Shown in pieces: positions 18,360 to 27,753 of a stretch of 64,000 nucleotides of DNA (its first letter is position 1; each line of letters starts with the position of its first letter). The notes below the pieces were generated by a model. The model was not told where the DNA came from. It saw only the letters and a list, made by a program, of their open reading frames with translations, and did no database searches. A program made the position numbers and the translations under genes. Origin of the DNA: Eubacterium uniforme (GTDB lineage Bacteria > Bacillota > Clostridia > Lachnospirales > Lachnospiraceae); assembly GCF_900167115.1 (NCBI RefSeq), contig NZ_FUXZ01000002.1, positions 186,001-250,000 on the forward strand, given 5' to 3'.

Positions 18360-19343
18360 ATGGATATTAAAAAACTAAAAGAAGAAATAATAAATGGTAG
18401 AAGATTAAATAGAGAAGATGATTTAAATTTCTTTAAAACAGTAGACTTAAAAGAATTATGCAAATCAGCAAATGATATAAAAAACTATTTTTGTGGAGAT
18501 TATGTGGATTTTTGCACGATTATAAATGGTAAAAGTGGTAAGTGCAGTGAAAATTGCAAATTCTGTGCACAATCCATACATCATAATACAAATATTGAAA
18601 CCTATGATTTCTTAGATAAAGAAAGAATTCTAAAGGAATGTAAACATAACGAATCCAAAGGTGTTGATAGATTTGCCATAGTAACTGCTGGTAAAAAACT
18701 TAGTGGAAATGAATTCACTAAAGCAATTGATTGTTATAAAACGTTAAAAGAAGAAACAAATATTAAACTATGTGCTTCTTTTGGGTTGTTAGAAGATAAT
18801 CAGTTTAAAAGTTTAGTTGAGGCAGGAGTAAAAAGATATCATTCAAATATTGAAACATCTAGAAATAATTTTAAAATTATTTGTAGTACACATACATTTG
18901 AAGATAAAATTAACTGCATTAGAAGGGCAAAAGCTGCTGGTTTAGAAGTGTGTTCAGGTGGAATAATTGGTATCGGCGAAAACATGGATGATAGAATAGA
19001 TATGGCTCTAACACTTGCTGAAGAAGGAATTAATTCAGTTCCTATAAATGCTTTAATTCCAATACCTGGAACTCCATTAGAAAATCTAGAACGAATAACC
19101 GAAGATGAAATCTTAAGAACAATAGCTATGTTTAGATTTATTTTACCAGAAGCTGACATAAGATTAGCAGCTGGTAGAAATCTTATGAGTAATTGCGGAG
19201 AAACTGCTTTTATATCAGGAGCAAATGCTGCGATTACAGGAGATATGCTTACAACTTCTGGAAATGGAATTAGCGATGATATTAATATGATTAATGAATT
19301 GGGATTATCATCAAGGAGGAAAAAGGAGGAAAAAAATGAATAA
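18360..19343 (+). CDS. bioB: Biotin synthase
   Basis: A 327-residue radical SAM enzyme that inserts sulfur into dethiobiotin to make biotin. The 4Fe-4S site CxxxCxxC is at Cys62, Cys66 and Cys69 (KCSENCKFCAQS). RYHSNIETS, IGIGE and AAGRNLMSNCGE are typical BioB motifs. The length is normal. The gene starts three bases after bioY and overlaps bioD by 8 bp, so the operon is translationally coupled. Confidence 0.96.
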   Translation: MDIKKLKEEIINGRRLNREDDLNFFKTVDLKELCKSANDIKNYFCGDYVDFCTIINGKSGKCSENCKFCAQSIHHNTNIETYDFLDKERILKECKHNESKGVDRFAIVTAGKKLSGNEFTKAIDCYKTLKEETNIKLCASFGLLEDNQFKSLVEAGVKRYHSNIETSRNNFKIICSTHTFEDKINCIRRAKAAGLEVCSGGIIGIGENMDDRIDMALTLAEEGINSVPINALIPIPGTPLENLERITEDEILRTIAMFRFILPEADIRLAAGRNLMSNCGETAFISGANAAITGDMLTTSGNGISDDINMINELGLSSRRKKEEKNE

Positions 19344-20016
19344 AGGTTTATTTATAACTGGAACAGGAACAGACGTTGGAAAAACATATGTAACAGCTTT
19401 AATAGTTAAAAAATTAAAAGAAGCAGGATTAAATGTTGCATATTTTAAGGCTGCTATGAGTGGCAATGAAAAAGATGAGAATGGAAAACTTATTCCAGGA
19501 GATGCATTACATATAAAAGAGGTTTCTAAAATAAAGCAACCACTTGAAAGTATGTGCCCATATGTTTATGAAAAAGCAATATCTCCTCATCTTGCATCAC
19601 AATTAGAAGGAAATCCTGTATGTTTAGATGTAATCAAAGAAGAATATGATAAATTATGTGATGAATATGATTTTGTTGTATGTGAAGGTAGCGGAGGGAT
19701 AATTTGTCCGATTAGATATGATGATAAAACTATAATGTTAGAAGATATTATTAAATTATTGGATCTTCCATGTTTAATTGTAGCAGATGCTGGACTTGGT
19801 ACTATTAATAGTACAGTATTAACATATGAATATATGAAAAATATCAATATAATAATAAAAGGTATTATATTAAATAATTTTCATAAAGGCGATTTGATGG
19901 AAGAAGATAATAAAAAAATGTGTGAAATTAAAACAGAAATTCCAGTATTATCAACAGTTAGTAAAAACGACGTCGATATAAATATTGAAATAAATAAATT
20001 AATTATGGAGGATTAA
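19336..20016 (+). CDS. bioD: Dethiobiotin synthetase
   Basis: A 226-residue ATP-dependent carboxylase that closes the ureido ring of 7,8-diaminopelargonate to form dethiobiotin. The start at 19336 is preceded by AAGGAGG, and puts the P-loop GTGTDVGKT at residues 9-17, where BioD proteins have it; an in-frame start at 19294 would add an unlikely basic extension. CEGSGGIICPI near residue 112 is also characteristic. It overlaps bioB by 8 bp and ends one base before the bioA ATG. Confidence 0.95.
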   Translation: MNKGLFITGTGTDVGKTYVTALIVKKLKEAGLNVAYFKAAMSGNEKDENGKLIPGDALHIKEVSKIKQPLESMCPYVYEKAISPHLASQLEGNPVCLDVIKEEYDKLCDEYDFVVCEGSGGIICPIRYDDKTIMLEDIIKLLDLPCLIVADAGLGTINSTVLTYEYMKNINIIIKGIILNNFHKGDLMEEDNKKMCEIKTEIPVLSTVSKNDVDINIEINKLIMED

Positions 20017-20017
20017 A

Positions 20018-21226
20018 ATGATTTGGTATCCATATGTTCAAATGAAAACAATGAGTGAACCTATAAAAATAAAATATGCTAAAGGAGTTCATTTATATAC
20101 TGAAGATGATCATGATTTAATAGATTCAGTATCATCTTGGTGGAGTGTTATACACGGATATAATCATCCTGAAATTAATGAGGCTATTAATAACCAACTT
20201 GAAAAATTTGCTCATGTGATGCTTGGTGGATTAACACATGATAATGTGTTGAAATTATCAGACAAATTAGCAAGTTGGTTACCTGGAGATTTGGATTATT
20301 GTTTCTTTTCTGATTCAGGAAGTGTAGCAGTAGAAGTTGCATTAAAGATGGCACTACAATTTAATACAAATCGTGGAAGTGATCGAGAAATGATTTTAGC
20401 ATTAGAGCATGCTTATCATGGTGATACTTTTAAGGCAATGGAAGTTGGTGATGATGTTGATTATCATTTTGCGTTTGGTGATAATAACGAAAAGAAAAAA
20501 GGTGTAATTCATATTCCAACAAAAATTGATGCGTTAGAAAGCGCATTTGCTGAATATGGCGATAAATTAACATGCTTTATAGTTGAGCCCCTATTACAAG
20601 GTGCTGGCGGAATGCTTATGTATGATATTAGTTTTTTAGAGAAGGCAAGAATTCTTTGCGATAAGTATGATGTTTTATTAATATTTGATGAAGTTGCTAC
20701 AGGTTTTGGTAGAACAGGTAATAGATTTGTTGCTGACTTGGTTTTGCCAGATATATTAGTTTTAGGTAAAGCATTAACAGGTGGCTATATAGGACATGCT
20801 GTAACTGTAGCAAATAAAAAAGTTTTTGATGGATTTTTAAGTGATGATGATACAAAAGCATTTATGCATGGACCAACATTTATGGGAAATGCATTAGCCT
20901 GTGCAGCTGCTTTAAAATCCATAGAATTATTTGAAAGAGATAATTACATCGAAAGAATAAAGAATATTGAAAATATAACAAGGCGAGAAATGAAAGGATT
21001 TAATGATCCAAGAATAAAAGAAATTCGAATTATGGGTGGATGCGTATGTATTGAAGTTTATGATGAAAAAACACTTGAAGGATTTAAAAAGTTTGCATAT
21101 GATAATGGAGTATTTAGTAGAACCTTTTTAAAATATATGTATGCTATGGTTCCGTATGTGATAAAAGAAGAGGAACTAGTTACGATATTAGACACTATGA
21201 AAAAATGGTTTGATTATAAGAAGTAG
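20018..21226 (+). CDS. bioA: Adenosylmethionine-8-amino-7-oxononanoate aminotransferase
   Basis: A 402-residue PLP-dependent class III aminotransferase that converts KAPA to DAPA. It opens with WYPYVQM (BioA proteins start with W-P-Y near the N-terminus), has SSWWSVIHGYNHPEI, the class III FDEVATGFGRTG segment, and the PLP lysine at Lys251 (LGKALTGGYIGH). It is slightly shorter than the common 420-460 residues. GGAGG precedes the ATG. It is the last gene of the bio operon. The enzyme that makes its substrate (BioF) is not encoded beside it. Confidence 0.94.
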   Translation: MIWYPYVQMKTMSEPIKIKYAKGVHLYTEDDHDLIDSVSSWWSVIHGYNHPEINEAINNQLEKFAHVMLGGLTHDNVLKLSDKLASWLPGDLDYCFFSDSGSVAVEVALKMALQFNTNRGSDREMILALEHAYHGDTFKAMEVGDDVDYHFAFGDNNEKKKGVIHIPTKIDALESAFAEYGDKLTCFIVEPLLQGAGGMLMYDISFLEKARILCDKYDVLLIFDEVATGFGRTGNRFVADLVLPDILVLGKALTGGYIGHAVTVANKKVFDGFLSDDDTKAFMHGPTFMGNALACAAALKSIELFERDNYIERIKNIENITRREMKGFNDPRIKEIRIMGGCVCIEVYDEKTLEGFKKFAYDNGVFSRTFLKYMYAMVPYVIKEEELVTILDTMKKWFDYKK

Positions 21227-21264
21227 ATTTTATAAAAGTAAATATATATTTAGATAAATGTAAT

Positions 21265-21308
21265 GGCTAAAAATATAAAATTTAATAATATTTTTAGCCT
21301 TATTTTTT
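21265..21308 (+). terminator. Rho-independent terminator after bioA
   Basis: A perfect 12-bp stem GGCTAAAAATAT (21265-21276) / ATATTTTTAGCC (21288-21299) is followed by a T-rich tract. Confidence 0.85.
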
Positions 21309-21331
21309 TACTTATGCATTTTATTGTTACA

Positions 21332-21360
21332 TTGAAAAAATATATATTTTACGTTATACT
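21332..21360 (+). promoter_or_regulatory. Promoter of ruvAB
   Basis: TTGAAA (21332-21337) and TATACT (21355-21360), spacer 17 bp, about 100 bp before ruvA. Confidence 0.65.
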
Positions 21361-21458
21361 ATTGTAGTATTTGTATAAGAAAAATATTGAATTTTAAAAA
21401 GATATTTTATCAGTTATATATTTTATTAATTATATATTTTATATGAAAAGAGGATTAT

Positions 21459-22064
21459 ATGTTTGCTTTTGTAAAAGGTGAAGTTGCTGACCTTATGGAA
21501 GGTATTGTAATAGTTGAAAACAACGGAATTGGATATGAAATTTTAGTTCCATCAGATGTTGTATCTGAAGTTACAATTGGCATGGATGTTAAACTTCATA
21601 CATATTTTCATGTTAAAGAAGATGCCATGACTTTATTTGGATTTTTAAGTCGTGAAGATTTAAATATATTTAAAAAACTAATTACTGTTAATAGTGTTGG
21701 ACCTAAGAGTGCTTTATCTATAATGTCCACATTAACAACATCGGATTTAATTACTGCAATTATCTCAGGAGATAGTAAAGCAATTTCAAAAGCTCCAGGT
21801 GTTGGTAGTAAGTCAGCACAAAAAATAATATTAGAATTAAAAGATAAGTTTGATACAGAAGATATATTAGGAACTGCTGCAGGATTTTCAGATGGAAGCA
21901 ACCAGAGTTCAGCTGGTAATAGCGCTATTAACGATGCAATTGAAACACTTGTTACTTTAGGCTATGGAAAGTCGCAGGCTCTTAAAGCTGTTTCTTCAGT
22001 TGAGATTAAAGATTCATATGAAGCTGGAGATATTGTATCATTAGCATTAAAAATTATAAATTAA
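21459..22064 (+). CDS. ruvA: Holliday junction DNA helicase subunit RuvA
   Basis: A 201-residue protein that binds Holliday junctions and loads RuvB. It starts with the typical MFAFVKGEV, and has an OB-fold N-terminal domain, two helix-hairpin-helix motifs (TVNSVGPKSALSI, APGVGSKSAQKII) and the C-terminal domain that contacts RuvB (GYGKSQALKAV). AGAGG lies upstream of the ATG. ruvB follows after 78 bp, a gap that contains an all-AT 13-bp inverted repeat (22085-22097/22104-22116) without a T tract. Confidence 0.96.
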   Translation: MFAFVKGEVADLMEGIVIVENNGIGYEILVPSDVVSEVTIGMDVKLHTYFHVKEDAMTLFGFLSREDLNIFKKLITVNSVGPKSALSIMSTLTTSDLITAIISGDSKAISKAPGVGSKSAQKIILELKDKFDTEDILGTAAGFSDGSNQSSAGNSAINDAIETLVTLGYGKSQALKAVSSVEIKDSYEAGDIVSLALKIIN

Positions 22065-22142
22065 TACAAGATAATAAATATTTAATTATAAATAATAGAT
22101 TTATATTATTTATAATCATAAATTTATATATGGTAGGTTAAT

Positions 22143-23141
22143 ATGGAACGAAGAACACTTAATACAGATATATCTGGTGAAGATATTAAAATCGAAAAGA
22201 GTTTAAGACCTGTATATTTATCAGAATATATTGGTCAGGAAAGACTTAAAGGAAATTTACAAATTTCAATAGATGCTGCTAAAAGAAGAGGTGAAAGCTT
22301 GGATCATATTTTATTTTATGGTCCGCCGGGACTTGGTAAAACAACACTTGCTGGAATAATTGCTCATGAGATGGGTGTTAAAATGAAAGCTACATCTGGT
22401 CCGGCTATTGAAAAACCTGGTGAAATAGCAGCTATTCTTAATGGCTTATCTGAAGGTGATGTTTTGTTTATAGATGAGATTCATAGACTTAATAGACAGG
22501 TAGAAGAAGTTTTATATTCAGCTATGGAAGATTTTTATATTGATGTAGTTATTGGTAAGGATTCTGGTAGTAGATCTGTTAGAATTAATCTTCCAAAATT
22601 CACATTAGTTGGTGCAACAACAAGAGCAGGTATGCTTACAGCGCCACTAAGGGATAGATTTGGTATATCTTATAAACTAGATTATTACACTCCTGGTGAA
22701 CTTAAGGAGATTATTATTCGTTCATCTGAATTGTTAGATGTTGATATCAATGAAGATGCTGCATCAGACCTTTCAAAACGTTCAAGAGGTACACCAAGAA
22801 TTGCAAATCGACTTTTAAAAAGAGTAAGAGATTATGCACAAATTAGATTTGATGGAGTTATTACAAAGGATGTTGTTTCAAGTACTTTAGATTTAATGGA
22901 AATTGATTCCCTTGGTCTTGATAAGGGTGATAAGTCAATATTAGAAACTATTATATATAAATTTGCTGGTGGGCCAGTTGGTATTGATACACTTGCTGCA
23001 TCTTTAGGAGAGGATGCTGGAACAATAGAAGATGTATATGAACCATTTTTATTACAACAGGGTTTTATCAATAGAACACCACGTGGACGAGTAGTAACTG
23101 AAGCTGCATATAAACATCTTGGGGTAAGCATGGGTGAATAA
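22143..23141 (+). CDS. ruvB: Holliday junction branch migration ATPase RuvB
   Basis: A 332-residue AAA+ motor. Walker A is GPPGLGKTT at residues 60-68, Walker B is [10 protein letters not shown] near 108, sensor GATTRAG near 158, and the C-terminal winged-helix RuvB_C part includes [16 protein letters not shown]. It forms hexamers driving branch migration with RuvA. The length and order (ruvA-ruvB) are standard. No ruvC is in the window, as is normal for Firmicutes. Confidence 0.97.
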   Translation: MERRTLNTDISGEDIKIEKSLRPVYLSEYIGQERLKGNLQISIDAAKRRGESLDHILFYGPPGLGKTTLAGIIAHEMGVKMKATSGPAIEKPGEIAAILNGLSEGDVLFIDEIHRLNRQVEEVLYSAMEDFYIDVVIGKDSGSRSVRINLPKFTLVGATTRAGMLTAPLRDRFGISYKLDYYTPGELKEIIIRSSELLDVDINEDAASDLSKRSRGTPRIANRLLKRVRDYAQIRFDGVITKDVVSSTLDLMEIDSLGLDKGDKSILETIIYKFAGGPVGIDTLAASLGEDAGTIEDVYEPFLLQQGFINRTPRGRVVTEAAYKHLGVSMGE

Positions 23142-23176
23142 GCACTATATATTGAGTTTTTTATGTCAAAAAACTG

Positions 23177-23204
23177 TTGCATTTACGCTGAAATAATGTA
23201 TAAT
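23177..23204 (+). promoter_or_regulatory. Promoter of zapA
   Basis: TTGCAT (23177-23182) and TATAAT (23199-23204), spacer 16 bp, 42 bp upstream of the zapA ATG. Confidence 0.65.
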
Positions 23205-23246
23205 GGAATTAGTTATGTAAATCAAAATTATTCGGAGGGGTAATGT

Positions 23247-23858
23247 ATGTCATCAAAGAATGCAGTTGATGTTATTATAGATGGTAAAATCTTCACGCTT
23301 AGTGGATTTGAAAGTGATGCTTATCTACAAAAGATTGCATCTTATCTTAATACAAAAATAACAGAATACAAAAAAGACGACGTTTACAGAAGACAGAATA
23401 GAGACTTTCAGCATGCTTTATTAGAAATCAATATTGCAGATGATTATTTTAAGGCAAAAAAGCAGGCAGATATGCTTGAAAATGATGTTGAAGAAAAAGA
23501 TAAACAAATATATGACCTAAGACATGAACTTATAGCTTTACAGGTTAAACTTGATACTTTAACTAAGGAAAATGCTGATTATAATAAACGAGTTGTTGAA
23601 TATCAAAAGAGACTTATAAAGATTGAAACTATGATGGAAAATAGTGTTTCAGCACCTGTAAGTGTTGAAACTACTGTTGAAGATGCAGTTGAAGAAAAGC
23701 CTAAAAAAACTAGAGTTAGAAAGACTACCGTAAAGAAAGAAACAGTGGAAACACCTTTAGAGATTATGGCTAAAGAAGCTTCTGTAGATGAAGAAGAAAA
23801 ACCTAAGAAGCGTACACGTAGAACTACAAAAAAGACTGACACTCCGGTTGAGGAATAA
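23247..23858 (+). CDS. zapA: Cell division protein ZapA with long coiled-coil and basic tail
   Basis: The 203-residue protein starts at ATG 23247, six bases after GGAGGGG. The first 50 residues are the ZapA domain (VIIDGKIFTLSGFESDAYLQKIA), which in the family binds FtsZ and promotes Z-ring bundling. A coiled coil follows (about 60-135), then a low-complexity tail rich in Lys, Arg, Thr and Glu (KPKKTRVRKTTVKK and KPKKRTRRTTKK). Classical ZapA is about 85-110 residues, so the tail is an extension; it could bind nucleic acid or the membrane, which is an inference. It is transcribed alone, between its own promoter and terminator. Confidence 0.85.
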   Translation: MSSKNAVDVIIDGKIFTLSGFESDAYLQKIASYLNTKITEYKKDDVYRRQNRDFQHALLEINIADDYFKAKKQADMLENDVEEKDKQIYDLRHELIALQVKLDTLTKENADYNKRVVEYQKRLIKIETMMENSVSAPVSVETTVEDAVEEKPKKTRVRKTTVKKETVETPLEIMAKEASVDEEEKPKKRTRRTTKKTDTPVEE

Positions 23859-23881
23859 TTAATTTTATATATTTGCTTTTT

Positions 23882-23918
23882 AAACGGTCAAACGTGTTAT
23901 TTGACCGTTTATATTTTT
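23882..23918 (+). terminator. Rho-independent terminator after zapA
   Basis: A perfect 11-bp stem AAACGGTCAAA (23882-23892) / TTTGACCGTTT (23900-23910), followed by ATATTTTTA. Confidence 0.8.
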
Positions 23919-23949
23919 ATGAGAATATTTTATTGATTACAGGTGATTT

Positions 23950-26256
23950 ATGAATATTACACGAAAAGTAGAATTACTTGCTCCTGCAGGTGATTTAGAA
24001 TGTATAAAAGCAGCCATTAATGCAGGGGCTGATGCGGTATATACTGGTGGCAATAAATTTGGTGCAAGAGCATTTGCTAATAACCTAAATAAGGATGAAC
24101 TTATTGAGGCTATTAATTATGCGCATATTCATGAAGCATTTATATATTTAACTGTAAATACTCTTTTAAAAGATGATGAAATAAAAAAAGATTTATATGA
24201 CTATATTTTACCTTTATACGAAGCTGGACTTGATGCAGTCATAGTTCAGGATATGGGGGTATTTAAATTTATAAAAGATAACTTTAAAAATCTTGATATT
24301 CATATTAGTACACAGAGTACAATTAACGGTAAAAGAACCGCAAAAAAATATAAAGAACTAGGTGCTTCTCGTGTTGTTACTCCTAGAGAATTATCTCTTG
24401 AAGGTATAAAAGACATTAGTGAAAATGTTGATATTGAAATTGAAAGTTTTATTCATGGTGCATTATGCTATTGTTACTCAGGTATGTGTTTATTAAGTTC
24501 GGTTATTGGTGGTAGAAGTGGAAACAGAGGTCGATGTGCACAGCCTTGTAGAAAGGATTATGTATTTGAAGAACACAAATCCACTTTATTAAGTACTAAG
24601 GATATGTGTACAATAAAGATTCTTCCAGAAATTATTAATAGTGGTGTTTATTCACTTAAAATTGAAGGCCGAATGAAAAAACCTACATATGTTGCTGGTG
24701 TTGTTAGCATATATAGAAAGTACATAGATTATTATCTATCCAATAAAGATAGTATTGATAGTGGAAAAATGAAATATGAAGTTAAGGATGATGATTATAA
24801 TAACTTATTAGATCTATTTAATAGAAATGGATTTAATGAAAGTTATTATAAAATTCATTGTGATAAAAGCATGATGTCTTTAACTAAACCAAAATTTAGA
24901 GCAGAGAATAAATCCTTAACTGATTATTTAAATAAATCCTTTATTGAAAATAATAAAAGAGAAGATTTAATTATAGATGTTGTGATAAAAAAAGATACTC
25001 CAATTAAAGTTAAGGTTACTGCTTTAAGAAAGTATGAAGAATATATTATCACAGAATTTGAAAGTATTACACCAGATTTAGCTATTAATAGAGAATTAGA
25101 TGCTAATGAAGTAGAAAAGCAATTATCAAAACTTGGTAATACTTTGTATATTGCAAAAGAAATAAATGTTAATTTAGAAAGTGGTTTATTCTTATCTGTT
25201 GGTAATCTAAAACAATTAAAAAGAGAATGTGTAGATAGAATAACTGAAATCATTAATCAGAAATATGTTACTAATAGAATAGTTGATTACAAATTTGAAA
25301 ATGAATTATCTAAAGATATAAATAATTTTAATAAATTAAAAGATTTAAATAATTGCAAAAATAAAGATAAAAGATTAAGAGTTTTAGTTAATGATTTTAA
25401 TCAACTTGAAAATATAATTGAATTAGATATTGATTTTGATATCTATGTTGAGGATTTTATTTTTGAAAAACCTGAAAAATTTTATAAATTTTTAAAAATG
25501 GCTCATAGCAGAAATAAGAAGATATATTATGCATGTATTAGATTTTTACATTTTGAAAAAGAAAAGATGTTTATGGATTCTATCAATGAGCTAATTAATA
25601 ATGATATTGATGGTTTTTTAATAAGGAGTTATGAAGAATACTTTATTATTAATAATATAATTAAAAACATTAATAAAAATTTAGATTTAATTTTTGATAA
25701 TACCATTTATACTTTTAATTCGTATAGTTTCAATTGTATTGATGAATTTATAAGCGAAAATAAAGAGCTTTTTAACGATGAAAATATCAATAAATCTTAT
25801 AACAATTTATGCTTAACATTTCCATTAGAATTAAGATATGAACAGATTAAAAACCTTATTTCAAATTATAATGAAGAATTAGTTGTTTATGGTAAAATGC
25901 CAGTTATGGTATCAGCTAATTGTGTTATTAGAAATACCAAGGGTTGTTCGCATAAATGTGAAAAAGGATATATAAAAGACGACTTAAATAATAAGTTTCA
26001 AATTGCTACTAACTGTAGATACTGTCAAAATACAATTTATAATAGTGTACCTACATCTTTATATGGTGTATTTGATAAAGTGCTTGATATTAATAATAAG
26101 TACTTACGACTAGAATTTACAGATGAAGGTATTGAAGAAATAATTGACATTATTACTAGTTATGCTAGATTGCTATATAGTGGTGAAAAAAGTGATTATA
26201 TATTCTTTGAAAATAATAATTTTACAAGAGGACATTTCTTAAGAGGTGTGAAATAA
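23950..26256 (+). CDS. Peptidase U32 family protein (collagenase-like / RlhA-type)
   Basis: A 768-residue U32-family protein. The N-terminal domain has VELLAPAGDLECIKAAINAG, GADAVYTGG, the signature ESFIHGALCYCYSGMCLLSS (around residues 165-185), then GGRSGNRGRCAQPCR and KIEGRMKKPTYV. The remaining half corresponds to the DUF3656 and C-terminal regions of long U32 proteins. Relatives in E. coli (RlhA, TrhP) hydroxylate rRNA or tRNA, while others were described as proteases; which applies here is not visible. Conserved cysteines fit a metal or Fe-S site. The start follows AGGTGATTT, a modest binding site. It precedes the FtsW/PBP pair by 45 bp. Confidence 0.88.
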   Translation: MNITRKVELLAPAGDLECIKAAINAGADAVYTGGNKFGARAFANNLNKDELIEAINYAHIHEAFIYLTVNTLLKDDEIKKDLYDYILPLYEAGLDAVIVQDMGVFKFIKDNFKNLDIHISTQSTINGKRTAKKYKELGASRVVTPRELSLEGIKDISENVDIEIESFIHGALCYCYSGMCLLSSVIGGRSGNRGRCAQPCRKDYVFEEHKSTLLSTKDMCTIKILPEIINSGVYSLKIEGRMKKPTYVAGVVSIYRKYIDYYLSNKDSIDSGKMKYEVKDDDYNNLLDLFNRNGFNESYYKIHCDKSMMSLTKPKFRAENKSLTDYLNKSFIENNKREDLIIDVVIKKDTPIKVKVTALRKYEEYIITEFESITPDLAINRELDANEVEKQLSKLGNTLYIAKEINVNLESGLFLSVGNLKQLKRECVDRITEIINQKYVTNRIVDYKFENELSKDINNFNKLKDLNNCKNKDKRLRVLVNDFNQLENIIELDIDFDIYVEDFIFEKPEKFYKFLKMAHSRNKKIYYACIRFLHFEKEKMFMDSINELINNDIDGFLIRSYEEYFIINNIIKNINKNLDLIFDNTIYTFNSYSFNCIDEFISENKELFNDENINKSYNNLCLTFPLELRYEQIKNLISNYNEELVVYGKMPVMVSANCVIRNTKGCSHKCEKGYIKDDLNNKFQIATNCRYCQNTIYNSVPTSLYGVFDKVLDINNKYLRLEFTDEGIEEIIDIITSYARLLYSGEKSDYIFFENNNFTRGHFLRGVK

Positions 26257-26301
26257 AACATGAAAAATTTATATAAGAAATAATATGAGAAAGGAAGAGT
26301 T

Positions 26302-27720
26302 ATGGAGAGTTTTTTTCTTGCACTATCTAAGTACTTAATGATTACATATATGGCTATTTATTCCATAATGTGTTTTCAGGCTGCAGGTGCAAAGACTAAA
26401 GAGAATATAAAAAACATTTATAATAGTCAGAATATTTTAATATTCTTACTTCATTTTACTGGTTTTTTAGTTATATACATAAATAAACCAGAGCAAAAAA
26501 TTATTAATTTATATGGCTTGCAATTATTATATTTTATAATTGTTCTTGCTGTATTCCCAATGCTTTATAGCACACTTAACAGATTGTTGTTAAGTAATAT
26601 GTGTATGCTTATTGCTATTGGTTTCGTTATGATTACAAGACTTAACTATGATAAATGCTTAAAGCAGTTTTACATAGCATGTTTTGCTACAACTCTTACA
26701 ATCATAGTTCCATTTATGATTAGTAAAATATCATTACTTAAGGATTTAACTTATGTTTACGGTATTATTGGAATTGTAATGCTTGGAATCGTGTTTGTTT
26801 TAGGTAGAGCAGTATTTGGTGCGATGATTAACATTAGAATATTGGGTTTTTCATTTCAGCCATCTGAATTCGCTAAGATATTTTTTGTATTTTTTATAGC
26901 TGGTATGCTTAGTCAATCAACCAGATTTAAACATATATTTATAACCACGGTATTTGCTGGTATATATGTTATTATTTTAGTTTTATCAAAGGATTTAGGT
27001 GGAGCACTTATATTCTTTTTGGTTTATTTATTTATGTTATATGCTGCTACAAGTCAGTTTTTATATTTATTTGCAGGCCTTGCTGGTGGAACAGGAGCTT
27101 CAATTATAGCGTATAAGCTTTTTGCTCACGTAAGAGTTAGAGTTGCTGCATTTAAAGATCCTTGGTCAATAATCGATAATGAAGGTTATCAGATTGCCCA
27201 ATCTTTATTTGCTATTAGCGCTGGCGGATGGCTTGGAACAGGTCTATGTAAGGGTATGCCAGATAAAATTCCTGTAGTTGAAAAGGACTTTATTTTTAGC
27301 GCAATTGCCGAAGAATTTGGTGGCATATTTGCTTTATTATTAATACTTGTTTGCATGAGTTGTTTTGTAGCATTTATTAGAACAGCGGTTATTCAAAAGA
27401 AGTTCTTTTATAAATTAATTGCATATGGATTTGGTATAGCTTATGTTGTACAGATTTTCCTAACAATTGGCGGAAGTATTAAAATGATACCAAGTACTGG
27501 TGTTACTTTACCACTTGTTAGTTATGGTGGTAGTTCTATTCTTGGTACAATTATTGTATTTTCAATAATTCAGGGTATTACTGTTTTAGCAAGAAGCCAG
27601 GAAAAGAATGCTGTTAATGAAAGTGATGTTGAAGATGTAACGGTAGGTTACAGTGATTTTACTGATAATAACAAATATAAAACTGCCAAAAAGGCAATGC
27701 GTCAGATTAAAAAGAAATAA
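26302..27720 (+). CDS. SEDS-family peptidoglycan glycosyltransferase (FtsW/RodA/SpoVE)
   Basis: A 472-residue polytopic membrane protein (about ten or more helices) of the SEDS family, which polymerises lipid II into glycan strands. Diagnostic stretches are FSFQPSEFAKI, FKDPW, GYQIAQSLFAISAGGWLGTGLC, FIFSAIAEEFG and STGVTLPLVSYGGSS. A basic cytoplasmic tail ends it. The next gene, 33 bp downstream, encodes the class B PBP that would be its transpeptidase partner, the usual SEDS-bPBP pairing. Which division, elongation or sporulation role it serves cannot be told. The start follows GAAAGGAAG. Confidence 0.92.
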   Translation: MESFFLALSKYLMITYMAIYSIMCFQAAGAKTKENIKNIYNSQNILIFLLHFTGFLVIYINKPEQKIINLYGLQLLYFIIVLAVFPMLYSTLNRLLLSNMCMLIAIGFVMITRLNYDKCLKQFYIACFATTLTIIVPFMISKISLLKDLTYVYGIIGIVMLGIVFVLGRAVFGAMINIRILGFSFQPSEFAKIFFVFFIAGMLSQSTRFKHIFITTVFAGIYVIILVLSKDLGGALIFFLVYLFMLYAATSQFLYLFAGLAGGTGASIIAYKLFAHVRVRVAAFKDPWSIIDNEGYQIAQSLFAISAGGWLGTGLCKGMPDKIPVVEKDFIFSAIAEEFGGIFALLLILVCMSCFVAFIRTAVIQKKFFYKLIAYGFGIAYVVQIFLTIGGSIKMIPSTGVTLPLVSYGGSSILGTIIVFSIIQGITVLARSQEKNAVNESDVEDVTVGYSDFTDNNKYKTAKKAMRQIKKK

Positions 27721-27753
27721 ATTATAAAGAGGAATTTAGTAGAGGAGATTAAA

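Noticed and set aside
22085-22116. 13-bp inverted repeat between ruvA and ruvB
   Set aside because: Entirely A/T, with no T tract; insufficient for a terminator or operator claim.
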